In this document: positions 47,601-58,300 of the stretch, one piece after another
Position numbering within the stretch: the first letter of the stretch is position 1
Layout of the letters: each line of letters begins with the position of its first letter
Assembly (NCBI GenBank): GCA_963277665.1
Contig: OY728121.1
Span: forward strand, 954,960,097 to 955,024,096
Direction of reading: 5' to 3'
Length of the DNA: 64,000 bases
From: Viscum album
Lineage: Eukaryota; Streptophyta; Magnoliopsida; Santalales; Viscaceae
Notes under the pieces: model-generated
What the model saw: only the letters and a program-made list of their open reading frames with translations
Told to the model about the DNA's origin: nothing
Database searches by the model: none
Made by a program: the position numbers and the translations under genes

Positions 47601-48689
47601 TGTTATATTTTATGGATTTAATGGGTTTTTTGAGTAGGTGATTTAGTAAATTTGTATGAAACTAAATGCTTTAATATTAAAACAAATTATAAAAATTTTA
47701 TTTTTGAAATTTTATTTCCAAAAAATGTAACATTATTTTAAAGGATAAGTAAAAAAATAATATTTCAATGTGAATGTTGTTTTAAATTTATTATTTTAAA
47801 TTAGATTTTGAATGTAATTAGTTGAATATGAGTTATTTTAAAGATATATTTCTGGAATTTTTTGTAGGTTACTTGGATGAGTAAAGAAGATATGAGATGA
47901 ATTTTTAATGGTTTATAGAGGAGTTATTTTAGGTGAGTTTTAATTAATGTTAATGTTTAAATAATTAGATAAATAATTTTTCTAGTTGATCTCATACTTA
48001 TGGTTCTCTATCTGTAAAGCATATTTTCCTGAGAAATTAATTTATTTTATGATTTTATAATATGAATTCTGTTTATTTTGGGATGATATATTTTAATTTC
48101 ATATAAAAAATTCCCATATGTTTAGGGTTAGTTAGGTTTAACTTGTATATGTTTCAAAAAATTATGTAATCATGTGTTTACTAATACCATGAGAGGAACC
48201 CTTATGTATTTTGATAATTTCTACAAAACTTATAGAGTAACCATGGGATTTAGATGATTAAATTATATTTGATCACACATAGGTGTGAATATATAGTGAG
48301 ATATAGTTTCAAAATATTTGAGATAACTTGTGATTAACAGGTATATAGGTAAGTAAGTTCACCATCATCCTTGTGAGTAGTGTTCTCCATTTTGGGATTT
48401 ATAACCCCTATAAATTTGATTGATGGATTAGGAGGGTTTTAGGGGTATCACCCAATATTTTTATGATTAGTTATGGATGTCTAGATCATGGTTTAGAAGA
48501 GTGTTTTACCTCATAGTAATGATTATATATCTCCTTTACGAGATAGAGTGACTATACATGTAACCTACCAGGCATGGATACTTTTTAATGGGCCTTTAAC
48601 ATGTAGGTAGCATAATGGAGAACCTTAAGGACCATGGTTGGTATTGATATGGGATTTAATTATTTTACTTGTGAGTTATCATGTTTGGA
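44641..48689 (+). mobile_element. Interior of element J, no recognisable coding
   Basis: About 4 kb between the two J repeats. I could not read gag, protease, RT or integrase in either strand; a TTGGTATGG at 44757 could be a poor remnant of a primer site. The upstream parts of the 3' LTR probably occupy its right end. Either a non-autonomous (LARD-like) element or one decayed past recognition. Confidence 0.35.
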
Positions 48690-49800
48690 TGATGTTTTAC
48701 CTAAGTTATAGTAGTTCACTTCATAGTGAACACAATGGTATGACCTTGTACATGAAACTTGTGATTTTTTATATTCATATTTTATTTTCCTTTATAACTA
48801 ATTGATTTATAAATTTAGTGTATTTTTGTAACACAATGGGATGAAAACACTGTGTTTACTTAAAATATATGGGATAGAGCAAGAGATACACAAATGGTAG
48901 TCTGTCGAGGAATATCTTAGAGGGGACCGATGGGGTTTCATGGGAATGTTGTGAGATATGGGGAATATTTTTTATTAGAAATTGCTATTTTGTTTCTTAT
49001 TTTTTATCATTGGACTGATATAATTTTTTTTGTGTCCCTCTTTGGAGGAATTTTTTGTTTTTATTATTTTTTTATGAATATATTATGATAGTAAGGGTCT
49101 CTTTTATTTCCATTATATGAATTTTTTTATAATGAACATTATTTCCAATGATATTTCATGTTTTGGTTATTTAAAATAATTATGATGAACCATGATCTAG
49201 GTTAATCTTTTTTGAGTAATGTGAGTCAGCCTGTCTTGATGTAGAATGAGATCTCTTAGTTTGAATAGTTGGTTGAAATTGTTTCCCTATTATATCCCCA
49301 ATTTACATGTGGGATAGTACCCTATTAGAACTATAAGTTTAGACCCATCTTTTTTTCTATATATTATGTGTGTAAGTGTGTATTCTACTCCATGATGGAA
49401 CATTACTATGGAATTTCATGCACATGCCACAGTTATGCATTTTAATTGGGTTGAGTCTTACTCACATAAATGTTAACATGTATGCACTTTATTTATAGAA
49501 CTTAAGAGTTGAGTAAAATGAGGTAATTCTAATGGGTCATGTGAATCACCATTTATATATATAAATTCTATAGGCTTTAATGTATTGGGTAGAATTAATT
49601 TTTCATAAATGTGTATGTGACATCATGGGGGTAGTATTTGGTCTTAGTATGAGTAGTGTTTTTTGGGTAATTTTAATATTGGAACACTATGGATCCTTAA
49701 TTTTTATTAATCACAATACTTAAATCTATTTAAATAATATTTCACTGATAGAATTTTTTTAGTTCTTTAGGGTGTTTTCAAGTTTTATAATGTATGAATC
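48690..49800 (+). mobile_element. Element J 3' LTR (3' part legible)
   Basis: Partner of 43520-44640, described there. It has TTGAGTCTTACTCAC at 49451-49465, a small TGAGT/ACTCA stem like those in the E and G LTRs. Inside it two blocks with GTTTTACCT (48505 and 48692) look like an old duplication of about 190 bp. Confidence 0.5.
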
Positions 49801-50474
49801 CTATCAAACTGTATGCATAATAGAGTGTTCTATGCCTCCCAGATAAAATCTTTATAAAGTTACATGCCTTCCAATTGAGATGAATATGAAAATTAACTTT
49901 GATTCATGGATTTGTAGATATTATTAGAGATCATGAAAAATTAAAAAATTATGTTAAAGATATTATGTAAACCATAATATATATATATATATATATATAT
50001 AATTATATTTAAACACTAACAATAGTAATAAAATCATGAAAGACCAACCAAAAACTTAAATAAGGTAAAATTTTCATTAAATTCATTAAATTCCTAATGA
50101 ATAATTTATTATTGGGAATCGATAGACCTTTAAAAGATATCAAATGTGTAAATGTTTTGAAAATTATGATCAAATTATAATCTTACTATGTATATAAATT
50201 TTGTTTGAGATATATATTAAATAAAATATTCATTATATTAAGTTGAGAAACGTTTTTTTTTCATTATCATTATTTTAAATATTATCTTTTTGTGATGTAT
50301 AAATAATTTTATCATAGTAATTCTAATTAAAAGGCATAAAAATTAACATTATAAATGTTTATATTTTCATTTTTAAATTTTAAAATAAAATAAGTTCATG
50401 TTTTAGTCTTGGTTGTAAAGTGTACACTCCTTATAGTCAATGCTATGTTTTCCAAATTTTGCGGTTAGATTATC
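49801..50474. other. AT-rich spacer between J and E
   Basis: No gene. It contains the (AT)n microsatellite at about 49977-50001. The last bases before element E are TTATC. Confidence 0.5.
49977..50001. repeat. (AT)n microsatellite
   Basis: About 12 perfect AT units in a row. This is the longest simple repeat I saw in the window. Confidence 0.85.
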
Positions 50475-50766
50475 TGTAAGATTCTGACCTTTTCTGGAGT
50501 CATTTCGAGTGCATTTTCAGGTAATTTTTAATGTTTTTAAGTACCCTTGATTTGGAGTAATGTCTTGGGGTACGTTTGGGTGAATTTTTAAGGAAAAATA
50601 ATGGACATTGGGTTGTGCATGCTTTGTGCATGGTTTGAAAAACTGTACAACCAAACCGTGCCATGCGTGCAAAACTAGACAGAGAGGTCTGCACAGTTTT
50701 CACACGGTTTGAAAAACCATGCAACCAAACTATTCCAACAGTGAATATTTTAATATTTGAAAATCC

Positions 50767-50775
50767 TTTTTAAAA
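50767..50775 (+). promoter_or_regulatory. Presumed TATA-like box of the E 5' LTR
   Basis: TTTTTAAAA in AATCCTTTTTAAAACCACC. It is kept in both copies of the duplicated 3' LTR segment (58474 and 58925). The downstream leader is C/T-rich and leads to a splice donor 160 bases later. The promoter role is inference. Confidence 0.4.
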
Positions 50776-50923
50776 CCACCGAACCCCCTAGGACTCCCAT
50801 ATTTTGACCTTGGCTCGGGCTTGAAAATTTCTAGGTGTTCCCAAAGCCTTCTAGAGGGATTCTATTGAAATACGAACACTATTCTTTGAGATCAAAATCT
50901 TAGATTGAAGATATTCTCTCCTC

Positions 50924-50932
50924 CAGGTAAGT
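50924..50932 (+). promoter_or_regulatory. Consensus 5' splice site in the E 5' LTR
   Basis: CAG|GTAAGT, a perfect plant donor, in CTCCTCCAGGTAAGTGGATT. The GTAAGT is conserved at 58635 and 59086 in the 3' LTR, with CCG before it. A spliced leader or subgenomic RNA would explain its upkeep; no acceptor can be assigned by eye. Confidence 0.4.
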
Positions 50933-51429
50933 GGATTTCATTCTGTTTCTTCTTCTGTTATTTCCTCTATCTTTCCATTATATTTTCATGGAGGATCTTC
51001 ACTGTTTCTGTGGATCTAAACCTATGAGTTGAGATCTAGATCTAGGATTGTGGATCTAGATCTAGTTTTACAAGATCTTTATACCTTTGATCTTAATTTT
51101 GGTTTAGGGATTTAGATCAAGGGCTTTATCGATGACGTTGTGCCGCTAGGATTTTAGGGATTTCAATTGGGCTAACTTCCATCAATAAACTGAGGTAGGT
51201 CGTCTAAATCAAACTTCCATAGTCATGTTTTATGATATGTGAATGTGAGTTTATTATTTATATATTCACTTGATGATTGATTTCCTATGTTTTAGTAATT
51301 AGGAATGTGGAATTGAACTGAGTTACCTTGGTGATTTAATTGATAATTGAATCACAGAACAAATGATGGGGGGTTTCCTGAATAGATATTTTGGAAATTT
51401 TATTTCGTATTTGAGATATTGTAATTTAA

Positions 51430-51665
51430 ATATTTATTTGATTGTGATAATATAATTAATTGTGGGGAATTAATTATGGAATTACGTTTTGTTATGTAAG
51501 ATAGTTAATTGTGAGAATTAATTATGTTCCATGATGTGATCTATGATAATTAATTGTGAGAATTAATTATGACTTGTTAGGTTTTGATTTGGATAATTAA
51601 CTTCAAAGAATTAATTATGTAAAGATAATTGTGTTGATGGATTAATTAATTAATGCATTAATTAA
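51430..51665. repeat. Palindromic TAATTAATTGTGAGAATTAATTA-type units in the E 5' LTR
   Basis: Four or more near-palindromic units, each an ATTAATT pair around GTGAGA or GTGGGG, spaced about 40-70 bp. The 3' LTR has the same array at about 59610-59765. Similar AATTAATT words recur in the E leader at 53215-53280. Confidence 0.65.
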
Positions 51666-51890
51666 TGGGTTATATGCTTAGTTAATTGTTGAATTAACTA
51701 AAGGACTTTGAAATGTTTAACTAATCATTGGATTAGTAAATGAATAATTTGTAAAATTATTATGAGTTAAATAATGATTAAATGTATGAGATTTTTTGGT
51801 CCTAGGAATGGCGTCCTAGACCAATTAAAATTTGGGACTTGGACATGGAATTCCTCCCCAATAGTTATCAAAGCTGAAGATTATGGGATT

Positions 51891-52062
51891 CTAGGCATCA
51901 TGACCTACATTGAATGAGAATTGGAGTGCTTGGCAAGATGATCTACACTCAATGAGATTTGCGGTATTAGGAATGATGATCTACAAAAAATTATTAATGG
52001 TGATAATGAATGATGATTCAACTGATAATCTGAGTGCTGGGCATGACGACCTTCACTAAATG
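51891..52062. repeat. GGCATGATGACCTACA minirepeats in the E 5' LTR
   Basis: Units near 51891, 51929, 51967 and 52037 share the pattern YTNGGCATGATGACCTACAC followed by AATGAGA. The first two steps are 38 bp. The 3' LTR equivalents lie at about 59992-60165. More distant relatives (GGAATGGCGTCC, GGACATGG) lie just upstream at 51807-51850. Confidence 0.7.
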
Positions 52063-52240
52063 ATTTATGATAATGAATGTTGATTCAAATGGGAAACATG
52101 AATTGAAATTAGCCTAATGTGTTGATTAAAGATTAAATGACAATGTGATAACTGATTAAATTATTCATTGTATTTATTTCTTCATAAAACTACATGCACT
52201 ATATTTTTACTGGAAACGTTTAGACACAATTGGTGGTGGA

Positions 52241-52260
52241 CTACTGAGTTGTACTCACAC
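52241..52260 (+). other. GAGT/ACTC stem with ACTCAC motif, E 5' LTR
   Basis: CTGAGTTGTACTCACACC forms a TGAGT-TGT-ACTCA stem. The 3' LTR copy is at about 60346-60360. It is about 480 bases before the LTR end in both. Confidence 0.5.
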
Positions 52261-52738
52261 CATATTTGGCCTTCCTGATTAGCACCCAATCAGACTTTGT
52301 TATTGTAGGACAGGATAAGGGAAAGGCCCTAGGATAGGTTATAGTTTGGGATTGAAGCATAGGAGAGGGAACAGAATGTGGTCCAGGATCCTTTTGGGAG
52401 TTGTTGTTTCCTTAATTTTAGTTTCATTATAGACACTTGACATTTTCATTGGCATAACATGCATTACCTTTTAGTTGATTATTGTATATTCATGACTTGG
52501 TTATCATTTGAAATGGATTTTTTTTGTTTATTTATATGCACTTTGGCACTTGGTTATTTTTATTTGCTTCCACTTGTGTTTTATTAAGATAACAAAGGGT
52601 ATAGTCTCCACAAGACTAACTTACCAAATCCTCACTGCTAGTCCACACCATCTGTCATATGGGGAGGCACGCTTGAGGGCATGTGACCAACCAGCTCGGG
52701 GCACCATTCAGTGGATCCCGAGTTGGCACGTCACGAAG

Positions 52739-52752
52739 TGGTATTAGAAGGA
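52739..52752 (+). other. Primer-binding site of element E
   Basis: TGGTATTAGAAGGA, two bases after the LTR end, against TGGTATCAGAGCxx for tRNA-Met: mismatches at a C to T and near the end. The leader 52753-53477 is AT-rich with AATTAATT repeats and no coding. Confidence 0.75.
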
Positions 52753-53477
52753 TTTTCATTTCTTTCTTCTTCTTATGTCTTACTATTTTGGGAAATGTAG
52801 ACATGAGACTAGGATGAGTCGAGGCTTAGTAATGAGCTCGTGCATGGAAGATGAAAACCCATATATGGGGGCAAAACTGAGTACTCAGGGTGGGATTGTT
52901 GTGATTGTGGTTTATTGTTACAATTGGATATTATTTCACCTTGGGTGACACACTTGTGGTGGGATGCGATATTGTTTTTAAATTTGTTGAAATTTGATTG
53001 GTTACCTAAAGAGGAATGATAGTTGAGTCTGCATGCATCATTCTAGTCACTCATGGTTGTTGGGATATGCATCATTCTAGGCACTCAGGGAAAAGAGGGT
53101 TATGGTTAAGTTGTTGAACTTGAACTATTTTCCGTGTTGTGAGAGTGGAATAATGATGTAAAATGAGAATTAATGGGTGTATAATGAAGAGATTGATTGA
53201 TGAAATGGGAATGATTAATTAAATAAGTGTTGAATTAATTAATTTGAGATAATTTGATTAATTAATGGTTGATTAATTAATGATAATGATTGTACCCTTG
53301 TTAACCAAGACCTAGGAGTAGGATGGTTTAGGGTAGTGATAAGGCCTTGGTGTTGACCATGTGGTTAGAAAATGGAGAAATGAAAAGTTGAAACTTTTTG
53401 TGTTAGTTTCTTACCTTACATAAATTTTATATGGTTGAGTTATGAGACCTGAGACTAGTGTTTGGATTTGTAGGAGT

Positions 53478-54605
53478 ATGCCTCAACGACACTTGTTGAG
53501 GGAGAGACTGAGGGGTATGGCCTAGAATGAACTTCCAGAAAGGGATTTTGAGGCACCATTGGTGAAAGATGAGGAATAAAGAGAAAACTTCCAAAAGAAC
53601 TTTGCTCATTTCATGCAATTCATGGAGAGAGACCCTGGGTGGGTTCAGAAACGTATGTCTGAGTTGACAAGGGAGTTTCAACTGTAGCACCCTACTGCTT
53701 TTAGTGGAGAGGGTGGAACTAAGGGAGATAAATTATGGATTGAATCCATAGATATGATACTTGAACATTTGGAGACTCTGGTTGAGGGGAGGTTCGGGTT
53801 GGATACTTATATGTTGTGGGGTTCCGTGAAGCACTGGTGGGACATTCAGGTATGATCTGGACAGACTAACGAGATGTTATGGAAGGAATTTTTGGATAAG
53901 TTCTTGGAAAACCTCTATCCAGACCCACTGAGGCAAGAGAAGGATTCAGAGTTTATAAATATTACATAAGGAATAATGTAAATAATGGAGTATTCTGAAC
54001 GTTTTAAATATTTACAGCGTTTTGATCCAGCTTTGGCAGTAGATGAGGCTTCTTCGAAAAAACGATTTCTGGACAGACATAAGTGTGAAATTAAGTCCTA
54101 GGTGAATATATTTAGGCTGAAGAAATTATCAGAAGTGGTTAATTAGGCTCTCATTTCATAGGGGATCCTGAAGGAGGCTTCCAATACTAGACAAGTAGTT
54201 GGACGATCAGAGAGTGTGCCTTCCGAGAGCAGGAAGTGTTGTCACGAGAATATTAGTCAGGATAGTGGAAAGAAAGGTGGACATTCAGGAGGAACAGTTA
54301 CACCAGATCTTTCTCATGTGATTTTTCACCAGTGCAGTAGGCAGGGACACTATTGTACACATTTTCCTTGACCACCAGTGGAGTTTCGGATTTGTGGCAA
54401 GATGGGACACCTACAGAAGTTCTGTAGGAAGCAGTGGCAGGTAGGTGCTGAGAGAGTAGCTACTTAGAGTCAGAGTGTGGGTAGGGGTCTTCTACACCAT
54501 ATAGGTCTGGTAGCATGAGTTCTACTAGCATGGGGTAGAGTCAGTGGACATTGTGCTTCATGGTATGAGTTCCCATATCAGTATATTGGTACTACTTAGG
54601 GGAGT
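53478..54605 (+). pseudogene. Ty3 gag (element E)
   Basis: The ATG at 53478 opens MPQRHLLRERLRGMA; the residues and place fit a gag start. The frame reads through stops: HPTAFSGEGGTKGDKLWIES, IDMILEHLETL, WGSVKHWWDIQ, WKEFLDKFLENLYPDPLR and YSERFKYLQRF, matching the capsid pattern PPxFxGxxDPxxAExWLxxIEKIF ... Axx(W)W ... FxxxFxxxYxP. Two zinc knuckles follow: HQCSRQGHYCTHF (about 54327-54372) and RICGKMGHLQKFC (54388-54426). In both the first Cys is Phe or Arg, and in the first the last Cys is Phe. About eight in-frame stops. Confidence 0.8.
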
Positions 54606-54608
54606 CAG

Positions 54609-55000
54609 ATGAAACCACAGGGAAGAAGGGTAGGACAGTTACATGCAGTGAAACCTACACTTATAGAGAATGAGGTTGGTCCATCGATAGTGAGAGGTAC
54701 TATTCTAGTTGCTTCTACTTTAGCTACTGCCTTGTTTGATACTGGTGCCTCTCATTCCTTTATATCTAAAAACCTTGTTAATGGATTGATTATAGAGGTG
54801 GATTCTGTAAGCGGGATGATGAATATAGATACACCATTGAGAACACAAACTAGGGATATCTATTTATATAGAGTATGTTCTCTAGATATCAGAGAGTATT
54901 GTTTTTTTTGGGATATATATGTCCTTGATATAACGATATTTGACCTGATTATGGGTATGGACTAGCTTGTCACATACCGAGCCCACATAGATTGTTACCA
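54609..55000 (+). pseudogene. Ty3 aspartic protease (element E)
   Basis: An open stretch of 118 codons (54609-54965) carries ATALFDTGASHSFIS with the active-site DTGA at 54738-54749 intact, and ends with IFDLIMGMD, the DVILGMDWL flap region, followed at once by a TAG stop. The Met at 54609 is not a real start; the frame belongs to the gag-pol fusion. This is the only protease in the window with an unaltered active-site triplet. Confidence 0.85.
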
Positions 55001-55007
55001 CAGTAGA

Positions 55008-55905
55008 GTGACCTTTCTATCTCCTGAGGGTGACCCGTATGTTCATTGTGGAGAATGGGATATCCATGCAGGCAGAGCTGGGCCAATTACTCAGCAACTG
55101 CGAGAGCACATAGACCAAGTTGCAAGCATTTTGTTGGAGGATGGGAGTGGTTGTAAAGATGTCCTTCCACTAGTAGTAGAACTATTTCAGGATGTCATTC
55201 CTAAAGACTTTTCAGGGTTGCCACCTGAGAAAGATGTGGAATTCACTATTAATCTCATGTTAAGGGTTGAGTCGGTATCTATTCCACCTTATAGAATGGC
55301 ACCAACTGAGCTTTAAGAGATCAAAACTCAGTTGGTGGAGTTGGAGGATAGAGGGTTTATCCATCCAAGTGTGTCTCCTTGGGGATCAACTATTTTGATT
55401 GTAAAGAAGGCCGACGGGATATTACGCTTGTGTGTCGATTACCGGAAGTTGAATAAAATGACTATGAAGAACCAATATCTTCTTCCATGTATCAATGACC
55501 TATTTGACCAGATGAAGGGGTCTAGTGTGTTCTCAGAGATTGATCTGAGATCAGGGTATCATCAGGTCAGAGTTCAGACTTCTAATATACCACGAACTAC
55601 TTTCAGGAGCAGGTGTGTCCTTTATGAGTTTTTCGTAATTCCTTTTGCATTGACTAATGATCTGGGGGTGTTTATTGCCTTGATGAACAAGATATTTCAT
55701 CCGTACTTAGATCCATTTGTGGGGATGTTTTTGGAAAACATATTAGTGTACTCTAAGACTCATGACGATCACGTTCAACATAACATCATCCTAAGTACAC
55801 TGAGAGAGAATCGGTTATATGCCAAGCTATCTAAATGTTAGTTTTTTATTGACAGTGTATAGTTTTTGGGTAACATCATCACAGAAGATGGTGTGGTAGT
55901 GGACC
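55008..55905 (+). pseudogene. Ty3 reverse transcriptase with lost active site (element E)
   Basis: Two open stretches, 55008-55316 and 55332-55841, separated by one stop (TAA at 55314-55316), carry the linker and [85 protein letters not shown], then FALTND for FGLTNA, and [14 protein letters not shown]. The catalytic FIDD is FLEN (55728-55739), so both metal-binding Asp are replaced (Glu and Asn). The frame closes at KLSKC with TAG where Trp-adjacent DFW is expected. Polymerase activity is impossible. Confidence 0.9.
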
Positions 55906-56545
55906 CATAAAAAGTGCAGGCAGTTATTTCATGGGAGCATCCCAAGAATTTTTTTGATATTCAACACTTTTTTGGATTAGCTGGTTATTATAGGAGATTC
56001 ATCCCGAACTTCTCCTGTTGGGAAGCACTACTTACTGGTTTGACAATGAAAGGGATAATATTTTTGTGGACAGAAGCATGCGAGAATTATTTCCATGAGT
56101 TGAAGAAGATCTTAACATCAACACCAATTTTTATCTTACTTGAGTCAGGTGAGGAGTACATAGTGTATTGTGATGCTTCTAGGGTCTAACTAGGAGTTGT
56201 GTTGACGCAAGGGGATAGAGTCTTTTCTTATGGGTCTCGGCAGTTTCAGACACATGAAAAGAGTTACCCTACGCATGACCTCGCATTGGTAGTAGTGTTT
56301 TATGCTCTTAAGTGAAGATGACACTATCTTTTGGGAGAAAAGTTTTCAGTTTTTATGGATCACAAAATCTCGAAGTATATCTTTTCACAGTGCGACATGA
56401 ATCTTAAACAGTGAATATGGGTAGAGTATATGTAGTCCTTTGATTTTGAACTGGCATATACACTCGGGAAGGGGAATACTGTGGTTGATTCCTTGAGTAG
56501 AAAAACTCAGACACAGTTGGTACATGAGTCGATTGTAGAGTAGAA
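55906..56545 (+). pseudogene. Ty3 RT connection and RNase H (element E)
   Basis: The open stretch 55914-56189 reads VISWEHPKNFFDIQHFFGLA then GYYRRFIPNFS and the RNase H start EEYIVYCDASRV, with the catalytic Asp of YxDAS kept. After a stop it reads VVLTQGDRVFSYGSRQF, YPTHDLALVVVFYALK, HYLLGEKFSVFMDHK and ELAYTLGKGNTVVDSLSRK. All landmarks of plant Ty3 RNase H are present; FTDHK is FMDHK. Stops occur about every 40 codons. Confidence 0.85.
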
Positions 56546-56789
56546 GATGATGACTTTTCTAGCGGAAATTCATGTGGTAGTTTAGGATATTCAGGAGAGG
56601 ATGACTATGGTTTTTGTAGTAGTAGAGTCTATACTCTTGAGATGGATCAGGTACAAGTAGTTTGCAGATCCAGAGTATTTAGGCTTGAGGGAAAACCTTG
56701 ATGGTGGGGAGACACCTTCAGAATAGAAAATAGATGAGGATGAAATCATCTATATGAAAAATTGGGTTTTTGTGCCTACAAGTATGTGA

Positions 56790-57790
56790 GAGGAACTCAT
56801 GTGAGAATTTCATGCTTCAAGGTGGGAAGTACATCCTAGGGTGAAAAAATGTATCATGACCTTAAATGATGGTTTTGGTTTCCAAACATGAAAAAATAAA
56901 TAGCAGGGTTCATAACAAGATTTTTCACCTATTAGCAGGTGAAAGTAGAGAATCAACGACCTGGAGGCCTATTGCAACCATTACCTATTCTGTAATGGAT
57001 GTGGCATGATGTGAAAATAGACTTTGTGGTGAGACATAAAAAGATTATTAGGAAGAATGATGCAATTTGGGTCATTTTGGACTGACTAACTAAAGTCGCA
57101 CACTTATTTCCTATCAAAGTAACCTTTATAATAGATCATTTGGGAGAACAGTACATGAGAGAGATAGTTTGTTTTCATGGGGTGCCACGGACTATAGTTT
57201 CAAATCACGATCCACGCTTTACTTCACACTTCTGGAAGGGCTTACAAAAGTCACTTGGTACACAAGTTTTGTTAAGTACGACCTTACACCCATAGATAGA
57301 TGGGCATTCAGGGTGTACCATATAGGTGTTAGAGGATATGATGTGAGCATGTGTTCTTGACTTTGGTGGTTCTTGGGAAAATCACTTGGATTTGGTGGAA
57401 TTCACCTATAACAATAGTTATCAAGAAACTATACATATGGAACCATATGAGGCACTTTATGGTAGACCTTGTAGATCATCGCTATTTTGGTTAGGGGAGG
57501 GTGAGTTAGAGATGTTGGGACTGAGTCTCATTCAGGGGACATCAGAGTGGGTGTAGTTGAATTGGAAACATATGGCTACAGCTCAGAGTAGATAGAAGTC
57601 GTATGCTGATAGGTTAAGATGAACCCTAGAGTTTACAGAGGTTGATCATGTATTCCTTTGGGTTTTTCCTAGATTGGGTCACCATAGGGTACGGAGGCAG
57701 GGCAAGTTTGTGTCCAGGTTTGTGGGGTCGTTTGAGGTGTTGGAGAGAATCGGGCCGGTGGCGTATCGATTAACACTTCTGTAGAAATTT
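56790..57790 (+). pseudogene. Ty3 integrase (element E)
   Basis: Zinc region at about 56805-56950: FHASRWEVHPRVKKCIMT, then TRFFTYQQVKVENQRPGG, in which both zinc Cys are Phe and Tyr. Core: WHDVKIDFVV, NDAIWVILD, LTKVAHLFPI, YMREIVCFHGVPRTIVSNHD, PRFTSHFW and then DGHSGCTI. The catalytic Glu of GQSERT is Gly (57311-57313), while DF and SNHD keep the two Asp. Then EFTYNNSYQETIHMEPYEAL, YGRPCRS and the C-terminal YADRLR, FVGSFEVLERIGPVAYRLTL. Region 56546-56789 joins RNase H to the integrase and is not otherwise legible. Confidence 0.85.
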
Positions 57791-58036
57791 GGCACAATTA
57801 ATGATGTTTTCTATATGTCACAACAACATAAGTATCACCCCGAACCTTACCATGTGATTAATGTGGAAGAGGTTGATCTCGAGATAGATTCATTCTTTGA
57901 GGAGCATCTGATACGTCTGTTGGGTCATAGTGAGAAGGTGTTATGGGGAAAGTCTGTGTCGTTAGTTCATGTGTCATGGAAACATGGAAGTGTTCAAGAG
58001 GAAACATGGGAATGTGAAGAAGAAATGAGGGCCTGA
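57790..58036 (+). pseudogene. Integrase C-terminal chromodomain (element E)
   Basis: An open stretch to the TGA at 58034-58036 reads FYMSQQHKYHPEPYHVINVE, EVDLEIDSFFEEHLIRLLGH, SEKVLWGKSVSLVHVSWKHG and SVQEETWECEEEMRA, equal to FHVSxLRKYxPDPSHVI ... PVxILDxxxKxLRxKxxxLVKVxWxxHxxEEATWExEExMR. The conserved Trp of VSWKHG and the ETWE are kept. As in element C, the domain would steer integration into heterochromatin. About 80 bases then lead to the polypurine tract. Confidence 0.9.
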
Positions 58037-58098
58037 TGGCCCAATATTTTTGTCTTGGAATCTTAGAGAAGTTTGAGAGTGCATCTCAAGGACAATCT

Positions 58099-58116
58099 GT
58101 TATAAGGTGGGGAGAT
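58099..58116 (+). other. Polypurine tract of element E
   Basis: AAGGTGGGGAGAT ends one base before the TG of the 3' LTR. It is the expected plus-strand primer. Confidence 0.8.
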
Positions 58117-58300
58117 TGTAAGATCCCGGCCTTTTTTGGAGTCATCTCGGGCACGTTTTCATGTAATTTTTTATGTTTTTAAGTACCTTTGATTTGGATT
58201 AGTGGCTCAGGGTGCATTTCTATAAATTTTTAAGGAAAAATAATGGACAGTGGTCTATGAATGATTTGCGAAGGGTTTAAAAAACTGTTCCATGTGTGCA

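Larger units (their letters stand above)
50475..52736 (+). mobile_element. Element E 5' LTR
   Basis: It begins TGTAAGATTCTGACC and ends GTCACGA before the primer site, 2.26 kb. It matches 58117-60836 along its length, except that the 3' LTR has a 451-bp tandem duplication and an extra 90 or so bases within each repeat. It carries a core promoter-like TTTTTAAAA at 50767, a splice donor at 50927, palindromic AATTAATT units, GGCATGAYGACC minirepeats and a GAGT/ACTC stem. Confidence 0.9.
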
